64,000 nt of DNA, taken from assembly GCA_036768485.1 (NCBI GenBank), contig JAVLUZ010000157.1, forward strand, positions 10,868,422 to 10,932,421, in the 5' to 3' direction. Position 1 is the stretch's first letter. Each line of letters begins with the position of its first letter. The position numbers and the translations under genes were made by a program. Below the pieces are notes generated by a model. That model saw only the letters and a list, made by a program, of their open reading frames with translations. It ran no database searches and was not told the DNA's origin. The DNA comes from Mermis nigrescens (lineage: Eukaryota; Nematoda; Enoplea; Mermithida; Mermithidae). Positions 35,601-50,600 of the stretch are shown one piece after another.

Positions 35601-38600
35601 CATGTATGTAAATACATATAGTCCATTTCATTAAACTTTGAGGTTTTTGAAAAAATTTAAAGTGCCTACAAAAGTGGTTCAAACTAAGAGTATAGTTTTT
35701 ATATTCTACAGTATGTCGTGTTACGGTGAGACGCTTGCTATTGCCAAATCGCTTTACTGCATCAGAAGTTTAAACCACTTTTGTAGCCTGATTCATGCGG
35801 ATCAAATTCAAATGAAAACCTCAAAGTTAAATGAAACAGACTATAGTCCTCGGTCTGGTCTCATTTTAGCTTATAACTTTTTGAGTATCATAAACACGGT
35901 CGAAATAGGTATGAATTTGTTTCACCCCTTCTGATTGCATAACTACGCAATGGATTGTCGTTTAAAAGCGGTGCTACTGTAACCTAATTCAGTTTGCACT
36001 TCATAATTATTGACGTATGTAAATTTGCTTAGAAATTATTGCAGATTGAAGAAGGGTGTGACTAATCAGATCAATATGATCTGTGTGATTAAAACAGTGT
36101 TTAATGTTGGGATACAGTCAGAGTTTGACAATTCGAGTTTGAATAAAGCACTTTTGTGCACTGACCGAATTCAGCTGGTCAGTTATTGCATGTAAAGAAC
36201 GCTAATATTTAGCTATTCGAGTTCCGGCGGCCGAGGAGGCGGTGGTTATTCGCAACAAGGTATTTATGTGTTCCAAGTGAATGAATAAAATTCATTTCAC
36301 ATATACCTTGTGGTTGCATACATTTCTTAGAGAGCATGAGAGGTTATGTATCCGGGGTGAGCCCGCCCCCTCTTTCTATCGGAAGTTAACGTGTTTTTCG
36401 AATCAGGATAGTAAGTCTGATTTTTCAGCCGTCTAAGGCCCACTGAAGTCAACCATTGATATAATTTTCAGTCATGTCAATTTAGGATGATAATTGTTTC
36501 CACACATGCACACTGTTAGTATGGGTGGCATCCATAGGTGGACCGCACCGAAATTCTGAGGGGGTGCAAGATTTTTCAAAGGTCAAAAAATTGCCTTAAA
36601 ATGGTGGTATGGCGGAACAACATCTTTTTTCTCATCAAGCACATCCATTGGCGTCAAAAAAAATTGTGAAAAACATACGAAAATTGAATTTTGGGGGTAT
36701 TTTGGTCTCATCGGGGGTGCGTACCCCCCACGCCTAGCTGTGGTGGTATCCCCCTACCACAGCTTTTGAGAAGCATACCCCCTCAGCATACATGAGCTTG
36801 GAAGTTTTCACCCCCTTCCCCGCCAAGAAAAATTTTCACTCCCCGCAGAAATTTTTTCACCCACCCCCCCCCCCCGCCCTTCCCAGAATTCGCAATTTTT
36901 CTAAAGTTGTCAAACTTTTCTAAAAATTCGTAGAAAAGGGGCTTTTCTACGCGTTTTTAGCTATCCATTTGCCCAAAGTGTCAAATTTTTCGGCGCTTCG
37001 CGCCGTATACTCATGTTTTGACTATATTTTGTTAAATTTGTTTCATTTTTTCCAAATTTTTTAATGTTCTTATGCTCTAGAAAGATAGCGTATCTTCAGA
37101 AACGCCGAAAGACGATGTTTTTGATGCGCACCCACCATTTTTTTGCTAGAAAAGACTTTAAAATTTTACCCCTTTCCCTTTAGAATTCCTATGCTGTGCA
37201 TGTATGCCCCTTAGGCCGTTTTAGACCAAAACTGGTTGCTTGAAGCATTGGAAAGCGTCAAATGACGGCTAAGAGTGCAATTTCAAGTACATATACTTCC
37301 TTCTCGAGCAATAGACTATTCAATTGGTTCATCCAGACGCTTTCCTTTCAATATTTGTACATATTTCATGTTAAAGGTCATTCCATCGCCTTTATTGTTA
37401 TTGCTTTCATGAAAATTGATGAATCGATGAATTAAGTACAAAACTTTGACATTAAATATGTGAAAAATACTCATTTACCCCCCCCTCCAGGAAACTCGGC
37501 TAACCTCCCTCAGAGCTTTTGACCGTGTGCATGTATGATTGTTTCTCTTCGGAAAAAAAGTTGAAAAACATTTTCGATTCAAAAAGATCAAGGGTTAAGT
37601 CTATGTCAATCGATCCCCTTAAATTTGTTGTCTTAATTTGAACAGTAATCGTCTTCAGTTGGTTGGTTCTGTGAAGGTTTAAGGAACGTTTGTTTAAATG
37701 AGTTTAATATGATTATCATGAATTCAAAGGGATTCGGGGAATTTACGCGTATTGATTGTTATGCTATCATAAGATGCTTGTCGAAGTTTTTCGTATACGT
37801 TTTTTTTAATATGAAGTTTAGGATTTGAACTGCTCCCAGGGATTAAAAACCATTTTGTCCATGCCTATTGGTAGGCGTTGATAAGAAACGTAGAAAATTG
37901 TGTTTTTATTCTTACAAATTATTTTGTTGGCCCCTTTTGAAATTTTTGGGCTTACCTCATTAGAACCAGTTTAATTCTGTGTCTGCCGCAACCGGTAAGT
38001 GCGTAATACAAAGCGATTAGGCAAAAAATACCTAAACTGCAGTCCTCCCGTCGATACCCTAAGTCGGACACAAAATGCTATTTTTTCCAACCGATTTCAG
38101 AGAAAATTCTTTTCTGCTCGCTTTTAAGCGTTTCTAAAATTTTTTCCTTGTTGTAAATTCTGTCAATAAACGTCTGATCGTTTGAGTAACAGAAGTTAAA
38201 ATACTATTTAAGTTTTAAAAAAATGGTTATCCGCCCATATTTTTTCAAACCTTAATCCCGTCGAAATATATTCGAGTCTAATTTGTGGGTCAAATTGGGT
38301 GATAATCAGGCATGTAGCTGGCCGTCCTATTTTGGGGGACCAACACCAATTTTTGGGGGACTAAGCCCCAAAAACCCAAAAATAGCACAACGTTGAAAAG
38401 TCCGATTTTTCTGAATTTTGGGGAGGAGTCCGAACTCTATCCACTCCATCTCGAGAGATACGTGCCTGGTGATAAATTAGATTCGGTCAGTTGCTTAAAT
38501 TCGTGTTTAACATTCGATTTATTCCACTTCGAGTAGTTTTAAGAAGCATTAACACGGACAAATAAGGTATAAATGTGTACATAAGTTATATAAACATGGT

Positions 38601-41600
38601 TTCTGTTATCGTAGTAGCTTTTCCTTTGTTTATTAAAACTACTCGTATTGTTTGTTTGTTAGTGTACAAAAGTTTTGCTCTAGCTATAGATCCAAATGAA
38701 TGGCGGAATATTAGTCTTACTTTTAAAAAGGAGGATATGAGTCGAATGTGAATTAAGTCTCCTGAGTTATATTGCATTCTTAGATTAGTCTGTGATGGTT
38801 TACTGATAATTCGAAAATTTTTTCTAATGCAACTTAAGGTAAATAACTAGCATTGTTATCAGATTCTATGCTCTTTGTATTATTTGTGTGGTTTTTTGGC
38901 TGAAAGCTATGATTTCTAAAAATTAGTCCGGCTTAGATTCTTCACTTATGATTTAGTGATATCCGGATCATTTTAATAGTGTTTCATAAGAAGATATATA
39001 ATGCACTAGCGAGCAATCTACCCTTATCAGGTCTTTCTATCATCCGCGGTCTTTTAAGCGGAGTGTATAGAATTGATGGTTATTTTAGTGTAGGTCAAAA
39101 ATGTTGGGAACGTCTTCAAATAATTTTACCGCCTAGAACTTATTATATCATAGACTGCATTGAAATTTATTGCATGCAGGCTGACAAAGATCTATGAATA
39201 CCAACCGGCTTTTTTTACTGTTGAACCTTGTTTAGTAACTGAATCGAAATCACCTCGAATGCTACAACGTTCCGGGTTTCGCAGTGCCTCACGGTCGGTT
39301 TAAGCTCTTTACACCAGTGCAAAGATTTTTTGAATCATAACAAGCCCTTCACTCTTAGAAAGCCAAAAATATAAATCAGCTCCAATTGGTGCTTACGTTC
39401 TTTTGTTGTTTAAAATCCAGTGAATTGAGGGGGTAGGAAAAGATCTGTACAAATGTATATGATCGTTTCAGAGCACAATCAATCTTCCAGTAGATGTGCT
39501 TCATGCACATACATAAGCGTGCTTTGTGCAAAATAAGCAAACATGCGGTATAAATTTGTGGACGCGTAAATTTCCTATTATCAGAGGAGACAGTTACTAC
39601 AGTCCTATGAGTAAAAAGGCCAGAATGTTGATTATGTTGTTGCAAAGTGATCTTGAGTAAGATCATGCTCAAAAAATATCAATGACTAGGCCATATTTTT
39701 CTATTCAAAAATCGACTTGCGTCTTACCAACACTCGTGTTCGTGTACTTTTCTTGGGTCATATTACAGCTGTCTGATCTTCGGAATGTACTCTGCGGCGT
39801 GGTTGCGCAGTAATTGGTTGCACCTCATTGCCAGGCTGTTTCTTTGCCCTTTGATGACGAAAGTGCAAAGTACTGCATAGACATTACTACTCGTACATCC
39901 AGTGACAAATGAGTTTGAACATAAATAAATATGGGTTTTCTAATCAATTGGGGACAACAATGTCATACATTATTTGAATTTTCCATGATGCAAGTGTAAA
40001 AACTGCAATCAGTACAATACAGTACCATGGGTCGTGTTTTCCAAGTAGAGAACCGCGTCACCCCGCTAAGACTATATAGCCAGCTTTGTAAAGGGAACGG
40101 GAACAATTGGGTTTACATTATCCCTCGAATTTGTGAAAAAGTTCGTTGGCAAGCAATTAAATTCGTGTAATTAATCAGGAATAAGTCTAATTCGAATACA
40201 TTTCGCTGAGAATAGACGGATAAATCGCGATTTAAAGCTAGCAAAACGTTTGTATTCAATGCTTTTATCCCTTTGTGGCTCCTTAGCGCTCATGTTAAAA
40301 AAATTTAGGCGGCGGTGGAAGGGGTGACCGTCGAGATGCGGAAGAAGCTACTGAGCAACCTGATACGATTTTTGTCCAAGGTTTATCCGAAATGGCCACC
40401 GAAGATGTTGTTTGCGAATTCTTTTCGGCTTGTGGAAACGTTAAGGTACGAAGTAAAAAAAAGTGAAGGAGTGAAGATTCCTTCTGAAAAAGTCTTCAAT
40501 CAGTATGAATTGAATGGTTTCGATTCGTGATACGTGGCTTCTTCGTTTCGATTATTTTTTCTCGACAAAATTCTTTCCAGGTTTCATTTTTAAGTGATTT
40601 TCTTGCGTTTTTGTCCCGTTACGAACGAGCAAATCGATTTTTTACCTCAAAATGCGGTTAAAGCTGACAGGCGCATTTTAATTCCACCAGCTATTTTCGA
40701 TGGTTTAACTTCTTAATTTTTTCCTCTCCGAACTTTGGATAGAAAAGCAAGAGATTTTTCTGATTTTTCTATTGAAAATCGTGCAATATTGCTTCAATGT
40801 TAAGATCGACCCTAGAAGTGGGTGTCCGAAGGTATATATTTACAAAGATAAGATGACTGGTCGCATGAAGGGCGAAGCTACAGTAACATTCGATGAGCCG
40901 GCATCGGCGCAAGATGCTATTGCGAAGTACCATGGTACGCGTGTTAATGTATATATCTATATGTGAACAGACATATTACACCTTTAAATCGTGGAAGGGG
41001 TAAATGACCTCCAATTTTTGGCCGAAAATGATCAAAAAAGGCCTAAAAATTACCTAGAAACGCAAGTTTTTGTCAAAAATCGGGAGCCTAAAAATCTTCG
41101 TCCTTAGATGGGTTGGAGAAGTACCAACTTTGAGTGAAGGAATCCCCCCATCTATTCCGTCTGTTACTTGTATGCAGTATGTCAGTTTCAAATTTTGTTT
41201 GAAAAGTGGTCGGCTATTTTTTGAGGGGTGAAATCCTTTTATTTTGGATTGAAAGAAATGGAAGAAATCAGTGCTATCTCAGTTTTTGTCGTTACTATAA
41301 ATTTTGTTTGATAGTTCAACATTCACCTCTTCTTATTTTGATATATTGCATTTTCTCAGCATGAAAAATCTGCTGACAAGGTAATTCATGTCAACGTCAT
41401 TCAGTCGTATATTCAACGGCTCGATATTTTGGGTCGATCCGCAGTTATTTGGGGGGGAGGTACATGACTCCAATTTTGGGCCAAAATGGCAAAAACACCT
41501 ACAAATGGCCAAAAAGCGCAAGCTTCTGCCAAAAATCGGGGAATCGATTTTTTTCTGACTTTTGAGGAGGTGGTAAGCAGACGTGGACGTAAGGGTTGTG

Positions 41601-44600
41601 GGATATGTACCTTCCTAACCCAAAAACCAAAATACCTCCTCAGAATTCAATTTTTGAAATTTTTTGTGTTTTTTTCGCAATTTTTCGGTGTCAATGGATA
41701 GTGTTCGATGAGAAACGTGGAAATATGGTTTTTTTTCGCCGTACCATCATTTTTAAGACCTTTTTTGACCATTGAGATAATGGGGCACCTTATAGGTGCG
41801 CAAGGTCAAACTTTCAGAGGGGGTGAAAGCCAAAAAATCGTAGATAGCTAACTGCTCCGTAAAAACGGTTATATAGCCTTATTGGCCTCAGAAAATTAGT
41901 TATAGCCTTAAACTAGCTATGCAGGCTTTTTGGACTCACAAACATAGTTATATAGCCTTCTCGGACTATAATTAGCAATGTAGCCCATTTTGGAGTCAAG
42001 AAAATAGCTATGTATCCTTTTAAAATGACATTTATTTACTTTCTTGGCGACCTGGAGGCTAGTTTCTGTTCATGTAGGTTTCAAAACAATTTTAACAGCA
42101 GAAACAGCTATTTCCGCATAGTTTTCTTCTATTTTCAATTAAAAATTTCGATGTTTCTCATCAAATGATCATAAATACAGGACGTCAAGCGGTAAATCAC
42201 GCTTCTTGACGTCTATCCGCCTTTAATTTCACAAATTTTCCGACGCTTCGCGCCAGTTTTTGTTAGTCAAAGAAATTTACTGATTTTTTGGTACAAAGGA
42301 AAATTTTAATATTTTCAGAAAAAAATATATTACGTCAAAAGTATTTTATGTAAAAGTGTACAATGTAAAACACAGAAAAACGCTATTTCGCGCCTATCGG
42401 ACAAATTTTTGAACCTATTTTTTGACTGTTTCTTGGAATAGTTAGGTTAGCGCCCTCTTCCCTAGGAAAATCCCAGATCCGCCACTGTGTGTAGCTAATT
42501 TTCTGAGGCTCAAAAAGGAAGTATAGCAATGTTTTTTCGGCCGAAATGGCTGGGAAAAAACTCAATTTTCAAGAGATCGGGGAGTAATACACCCTCTCAC
42601 CCCTGCCTATATTCTTGTAAGGGGCAACCTCCTCCCCAGAATGTGTGGGGCTGCCCACCTATGGTGGGAAGACGACCTACTTCGGGGAGAACCCGCCATC
42701 CCCCTGCTACACGTATGTTTTCAGTGGAAGAATTTTTCTCCTTCAGGCAATTATTTTCCTGGATCCAATCAAGTTCTCAGTATAACGATTGCCAAAATGA
42801 AAAGCCAGACGTTAAGCGGCGAAGGAGGCCGCGGAGGCGGTGGCGGTGGCGGAGGAGGGTTCCGAGGAGGACGTGGTTTTCCAAGAGGCGGTCGAGGCGG
42901 CGGAGATGGTATCATTACAGTCTTTTTTGTACAAGGCCCGTTTGGACATGTACAAAGATGGTCCCCAAAAGTCTTTGTACATGCAGATTTTGTGTACTAT
43001 AATCTGGTACAGTAACGATTTTAGTATGGTAAAACAAAACAATTACACCATTTCGGCGCGAAGCGCCGAAAATTTTTAAGGGAATTTTACTTCTTTTTAC
43101 AGTTTTGTCTTCCCAAAAATCTTTGTACATGTACAAAGACGGTCTTGAAAAGTCTTTGTACATCGGGAAAAATCTTTGCCGAATGCAAAAAAACGTGCAT
43201 CATTATATAAATATTACAATCCGAGCATGTCGGAATTTCGGACGGGGAATATTGGGTCATTTTTCGGAAGAAAGCCTATGATTTTTGATCAAAATTGCAA
43301 AAAACGCCTGTATGGGGATCAAGCTAACTCTTGACAGCCATGTTTCGATTGCGATTTTCGGCTTTGAGGCCTTGTTTTATTTATTAATCGGTCGCCTTGT
43401 ATGAGAATTTATTGCCCTAGTTTTTTTCGTTCGCTGCAAAAGTTTTGACCTCTAAACTGTTGGCCTTTTGTTTGGAATTCGAAAATTCGACCAAGTGTTG
43501 ATGCCTGATTTTTAAGGAGGGCGAAAATTCGTTTTTTAATAGAATTAGCAATCGAAATTTCTACTCGTCTGTCGTAACCTAAGTCTTTTGCCCTTCAAAA
43601 ATCTTCGATATTACCGTTGATGCATTGCCTGAAAAGGATACAATCTAGAACTTATAATAATTATGATGATAGTAATAATAATAATGACATTAAAAACGCA
43701 GGTGTCCGCAAAAAATGGAGATTTTAAAATGGGTCTTTGAAGAACAATCGACTTTGAGTAAAGATCCCTATCCCCTATATATATGTACGTGTAACGGCTC
43801 AAAATTCTGTATGAGGGGTCCCTGGCCATTAAGGGGGGGGGGCAAATGACCGTTAATTTTTACCAAAAACTGCCCTAAAATATCCAAAAAATTGAATTTT
43901 TTCAAAAGATTATGGGGTCTAAAATTTTCTGCTCGGGAGATGAGGATCTCGGGAGATGGGGATCATACCTGTGCAATAGCCAAAGCTTCAGCCGTCCAAG
44001 AATGGGCTCGTAAAGGTTGGTTGGTCCCTAGTTGCGCTGAAAACGGATTAGGAATGACACCTTTCTTTGATTTTTTACTGTTTTCTCACATTTTTTAAAA
44101 TCAGCCCACCCAAATGATCCAAATGGACCCTTCAGTCCTTCCAGCTTCTGTCTCAGTCCGTTCTATGGACAGGCTTGGATGGGTTATTTCCAAGTTGTGG
44201 TGGGGGTACGAACAACTTAGGGTGGGGGACCCATATCCGCCCTATTACATGTATGCTATCCCGTTACGTGTAAGGTGGGTAGTGTATGCGCATACAAATG
44301 TAGGTTAGATCCTTAAGGTAAGTTGAAGGACTGTTAATTTTTCAAATTTCGCGCTGAGATATGTAATATTAAAATTTAACGCCTAAATTTCTAAGCCTGC
44401 TGTAGTCTTTAATTTTTTTGCACATAAATTTCGAAAATTCGGAATAACTTGTATGAAATTGCGATTTCTTCACGAATAAAAAAATGAATACATTTGTTTC
44501 GAATAATTTTTTTCTTTTTATGAAAATGTAAAGTTTTATTTTTCGCCTTTATGCGTTTTCTGTGCTTTGTCGCAGGACCAAGAATGACTGGCGCTAATAT

Positions 44601-47600
44601 GGAATCGAGAGATGGCGATTGGCCTTGCCAAGAGTGCGGTAATCAGAATTTCGCATTTAGGAAAGATTGTAATAAATGCAAGGCCCCGAGGGACAGCGAC
44701 GGGTCTCCTGGAATGATGCCCAGAGGAGGTGACTCATTTTATCCACGCACGTATTTTTGGGGGGATGAGGGGTTCGGACTCCCTATTCAGAAAAATCGGA
44801 CTTTTTAAACGTTATGTTGTGCTATTTTGGCCTTTTTGGGCCCTCCCCCAAATTGGTGTTGGTCCCTTATAAATTGGTGTTGGTCCCCCCAAAATACGTC
44901 GGCCAGCTACGTGCCTGATTTTATTCATGAATTTTTCTCATTTTGTGTTATCTCGTTTTATTTCTATAATTTTATTTGTATTAGGTGTAAAATTTCTATT
45001 TTAGTAATTTATTGTTGATTTTTAATTAATTTGAATTCATTTATTCTAAATACAACATTAGTGCAATTGATCGCTTTTCTTATTTTATTTGCGGATGATT
45101 TTTTTCATTCTTTTCGATTTTACATATGTCATTCCCATTCCCATATTTACTCGTACGACATGTGACGGTTCCAAATTTTGCTTCCACGTTGTCATCTATT
45201 GAGGGCATAGATGCACTAGAACAGCGTCAGCGGGGGGGGGCTTAAATCTACACCTGGGCGTGGGGGTTCGCGTATGCATACACCCCATAGTTTTCCAAGG
45301 TCGAAAGTTCAGGGGGGTGAAATTCCAAAATTTGAGACCACTAAATTAAAAGTCCTAGCCTTTTTTGCAGATCAAATATGAAAAATGGCTGAAACATCCT
45401 ATATAGCATTTTTACGGTTAAAAACTGCATTTTTCACTACTTTTGTCCCATTCTGACTAGTTTCGTCACTCTTGAAAAAAAATATAAATATTCATCGAAA
45501 ATATTGACTTTTCGGATGATTTTAACTTCATCCTAGGTATTTTATGGGTAGACAAAACAGAATGTAGTAGTCGGCGCGAAGCGCCGAAAAATTTTTACAT
45601 CTTCGCTGATATTGTACCCAAAAAATCATTGCAGAAAATGTTTGATAGCTCAAAATCGTCTGACAGTGATTCAAGTCTCGGACCCTGAGTTGGGAGTAAT
45701 ACCCCCCTCCCCTCCACCCTATGGGAATGTGATACATCCATGGAAAACCAAAATACCCCCCAGAATTCAATTTTTGAAATTTTTTTGTTTTTTCTCAATT
45801 TTTGATGCCAATGGATAGTGCTCGATGAGAAACGTTGAAAAATGGTGTTTTTTCGCCATTCCACTATTTTTTAAGGCTATTTTTTAACTTTTGAAAAATA
45901 TTGCACCCCCCCGGAATTTTGGTGACGCTTACCTATGGTTAAATCTCAGAAATCCATAACAGTCAATTCAACGTTCACGGATATTTTTTGTTGTTCGAAC
46001 GACCAAAATGGTCGGAATTGCCTATCAAACGTCTTTTCATGGTGATGTCACATTTTTATAGCATTTTTAGTCAATTTCGACTGCATTATATCACTTTTTA
46101 CACTAAAGCAATACAGAAATTTGACCATTTTTCTACGCTGTTTGGGTAAAAAAGTACATAAGATTACTAATCCGCCGCACAAAGTTATGACCTCGAAACT
46201 GAAGCACAAAACGTTCCGTCAGCTCAAAATCGCTCAACAGTTCCTGTCTGGCTGACCCTTTAGCGGGGGGTAATACTCCCTTCACCCCCCTATGTGCATA
46301 TATGATTGGGGGTCGGTTTCGATTTTACATCTCATTTAAAATTTTTACATTTTTTGTCGAAAACTTTTGGCCTTAGGTTTGAGAAAAGGTCAACTTAAGG
46401 GGTGGCATACCTGACCTTGAGAAGAGGGGTTTTTCGACCCCTCCCGCAAAAGAATATATAAGAAAAATTTTTTTCAAAACCTCTCCCCCAGAATTGGCGA
46501 TTTTCTACAAGAATCTTCTAAACGTTCTAATTGCAACGTTTTTTACCGATTTTTTTTGTTGAAAAGTGACTATTTTTCGGCGCTTTCGCGTCAAAGCTTG
46601 ACTATATGTATCTAAGGTGGGCAGCACCGAAATTCTGGGGGGGTGAAAAATTTCTGGGGTGGGTGAAAAAATTTTTAAAGGTCAAAAAGTGGTCGTATGG
46701 CAAAAAACACCATTTTTCAACTTTTCTCATCAAGCTCTATCCAATGGCATCAAAAAATTGCTGAAAAAGCAAAAAAAAATTTCTGGGGGGGGGTATTTCA
46801 ACTTCTGGGGGGTGTATACCCCCCCAAACCCCCCCACCCATGTGTGTATGTATCTCGTTAGATTTTATTGAGTTTTTTTGAAATTTTTTGTTATCGCTCA
46901 GAAAGAAGAGCAACGTCGAAAGCGCAAAAAATGATGTTTTTGATGGGTATCCTTCGTTTTTGAGCCTGAAAAAATATCATTTATTTTAAATATTTAGGTT
47001 CTCCCCCAGAATTTCAATGTTTGGCTATTTTTTTAAATTGTCGCTGCCAAAATCGCTGTTCACTCCTTAGTGGCTCGGACGCACATTACAGAATCTAAGA
47101 GCTTTTCTTTTTTTAAATTCAAATTTTCATTTTTTCTTAAATTATAATTTTTCTATTTAATCATTTTTTATTCGCTTAGGATTCGGTGGCGGTGGCGGAT
47201 ATCGCGGTGGTCCGCCGCGTGGCGGCGGATTTTCGCGCGGCGGCCCTCCGCCCGGCGGTCGCGGCGGATTCGGAGGTGGACGCGGCGGCTTCGGCGGCGG
47301 CGGTGGAGACCGTGGCTTCCGCGGCGGCGGCGATCGCGGTGGGCGTGGCTTCGGTGGTGGACGGTATGTGTTATGCTAAATTCACACGTGGGCTTGGGTG
47401 GTCTACATACCCCATAATCTTAACCCCTCCCCCAAAATCGATCACTTTTAGGATTGAATTTTTGGTAATTTTGCCCCATCTGACCCCCCCACGCCCAAAA
47501 AAATCGATAACCCTTTGGATTGGATTTTTGTAATTTTGCCCCATCTGATTCCCCTCCTGAATCGAAAAAATTTCAGAAATTGCATTTTGAAAGGAAAAAT

Positions 47601-50600
47601 GAGTAAATTTTTTGGCGCTTCGCGCCGTTTTGAGACGATTATTACTAATTTTTGCCCTTAGAAACCTAGAAATCGCTAAAATACTTAATCAAAGGTCGAA
47701 CAACTCTGTTTTTGCCACACTAAAATTGCTACTGTACCATATTATAGTACCCAAAAATTTGTGTGTACGAAATGTACACAAGACTTTTAGGGACCATCTT
47801 TGTACATGTACAAACGGGCCTTGTACAAAAAAACACTGTCTGACCCCGACCCCCCTAAATCGATAACCCTTTATGATTGAATTTTTGGCAATTTTGCCCC
47901 ATCTGAACCCTCCCAAATCGATAATCCCTTAGGATTATTGAATTTTTCGTAATTTTGCTCCATCTGACCCCCCCCCTCAAGTCGATAATCCTTTAGGATT
48001 GAATTTTTGGTAATTTTGCTCCATCTGACCCCCCTCCCCAAATCGATATCCCTTTAGGATTGAATTTTTGGTAATTTTGCTCCTTCTGACCTCCCCCCCC
48101 CAAATCGATAACCCTTTAGGATTGAATTTTGGTCAATTTTGCCCCATCTGACTCCTCCCAAATCGATAATCCCTTGGGTATATCGAATTTTTGCGTAATT
48201 TTGCTCTATCTGAGCCCTTCCCACCAATCTATAATCTAATCCTTTAGGATTGAATTTTTGACAATTTTGCCCCATCTGGCCCCTCCCAAATCGATAATCC
48301 TTGATTGAATTTTTGGTAATTTTGCTCCATCTGACCCCCCCCCCCCCCAATTTGTCTGCTGCCCATGTATGCCTAAATTGAGTTAATGTATATCCTTTTT
48401 GCATTGCATATCAGCACAAATTTAATTTTGATATTTGTTCTAAATTTACTAATCAAGCAGGGCGTTTTACAGACATGCACAGCTTGGGAATTGTTGGGGT
48501 TCAAATTTCGCAGTTCATTTTACGGGCTCAAAGAGTGGATACGCCTTAAAATGGTCATTTTTCGCCGTTTCTGACCATGTTCTATCTTTCTATGAGCGTA
48601 AAAACAAAACAGATTCGAAAAATGATAAAATTTCTGAAAAATTGTATCAAATTCAATAAATGAGTATGCGTATGGCACGAAATGGCGAAAATTTGGCACT
48701 TTTGAGCAAGCAAATAGCCAAAAACGCTGAAAAATTACCTTTTTGACGAATTTTTTGGAAAATTGCGAATTCTTGTGGTGGGCATACGTGATCTTGGGGG
48801 TTTTACTTCTTCCCTGAAAGATTTTCACCACCGGCAAAAAGATTTTCTACTCCCACCCAGAATTGGCGATATTTTTGAAATTTCCCACAAATTTTCTAAA
48901 AATTTCATAGCAAAATATGTTTTTAAGCGTTTTTAGCTGTATCTATTTGCTCAAAAGTGCCAAATTTTCGGCGCTTCGCGCCATAAGATCATACTCTGAC
49001 TGTATTTTGTTCAATTTGTTTCGACTTTTTGATTTTTCAAATTTTTTTATTTTTTCATGCTCTAGAAAGATAGAGAGCATCGTCAGAAACGCTGAAAAAC
49101 AATGTTTTTGACGCGTACCATTTTTTGGTCCCGAAAAAGGCACTTTCATAATTTCACACCCTCCTCCCCAAAATTCCCATGCTGTGCATGTATAATCGTC
49201 GGGGTAAAATTTCTGGGCCCCTCCGTGTTCGAAGATGAAATTTTAACTGTTAATCTTAAGTTTGCACCAAATTGTACCCATACAGTGCGGCAACCTTTTT
49301 CTATTAAACATCCTGTAGCAGGGTTTTTTGTATTCGGCAAAGATTTTTCCCGATGTACAAAGGGTTTGGGACCGTCTTTGTGCAGGTACAAAGATTTTTT
49401 AGGAAGACAAAAGCTGCAAACAAAGGTCTGAAATTCGCAAAAAATTTCGACGCTTCGCGTCGAAATGAGTCATTGTGTGTCCTATATATCTTTATAATGG
49501 TAGAAATTGCATTTGGAAAGGAAAAATGTCAGCTTTTTTCGCGCTTCGCGCCGTTTTAAGACGATTCTTAGTTATTTTTGCCCTCAGAAACCCAGAAATT
49601 AGCTAAAATACACTTCGAAAGGTCGAGCAACTCTGTTTTTACCACACTAAAATCGCTACCGTACCGTATTATAGTACCCAAAAATTTATGTGTGCAAAAT
49701 GTACACAGACTTTTAGGGACCTTCTTTGTGCATGTACAAACGGACGTTGTACAAAAAACACTGCTTTGTAGGTATTATTATGTTATCGCCCGATGTGTTT
49801 TTCGTTCTTAGAAGTTTGGGGTCTGACTCACTGCACTACTATTCTGAAATTGAAGAATATCATTCGTTAAAAATAGGGCAAAATTACAGCTTAAAGTGAA
49901 TAAGAATTGAAACTTTTCTGCCGAAACGCTCAAATTGGCCCAGGAATTGCGAATCGAGGCGTTTTTCACGATGTTCCGGCATTTCTTGTCGAGTTTAAGT
50001 TTCTTAGCGTGATATGGTAACATAGCCCGCCGACTAACCCCAGCGGCTTAGACGAGTTTGACCCTCAGATCGGCCATGTTGAGCTCCTACATATGTACGA
50101 CAGTTTTGTAATGGATCAAAATTTTGGTTGGGGGTACTGCTCGGTCATTTTTAGGAGGGGGTGTATGTAAATGACCTCAAATTTTTTGCCCTAAACGGCA
50201 AGAAAACTTCTAAGTCCAGTTTTCGTTCGAAAACTTTCAGATTTTGAGATGGGTGGGGGTCATAGGTGGGCGGCACTAAAGCTCTGGGGGTGCACGATTT
50301 TTTCAGAGGTCAAAAAATTGCCTTAAAAATGTGTGGTCTGGCGAAGAAACACCCTTTTTCAATGTTTCTCATCGAGCACTATCCATTGGCATCAAAAAAT
50401 TGCGAAAAAAATCAAAAATTGGTTTTTGGGGGTGCATACCATAGGTGGGCAGCACCGAAATTCTGGGGAATGAAAAAATTTTGAAAGGTCAAAAATGGTC
50501 TTAAAAGTGGTCGTATGGCGAAAAAAACACCATTTTTCGACGTTTCTCATCGAGCACTATCCAATGGCATCAAAAAATCGCTAAAAAAGCAAAAAAATTC

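Noticed and set aside
41339..41460. Alternative RRM ending HEKSADKVIHVNVIQ from intron 9
   Set aside because: It resembles a final RRM strand, but using it needs a weak, out-of-consensus donor after exon 9; exon 10 joins in the correct phase and gives the expected RRM end.
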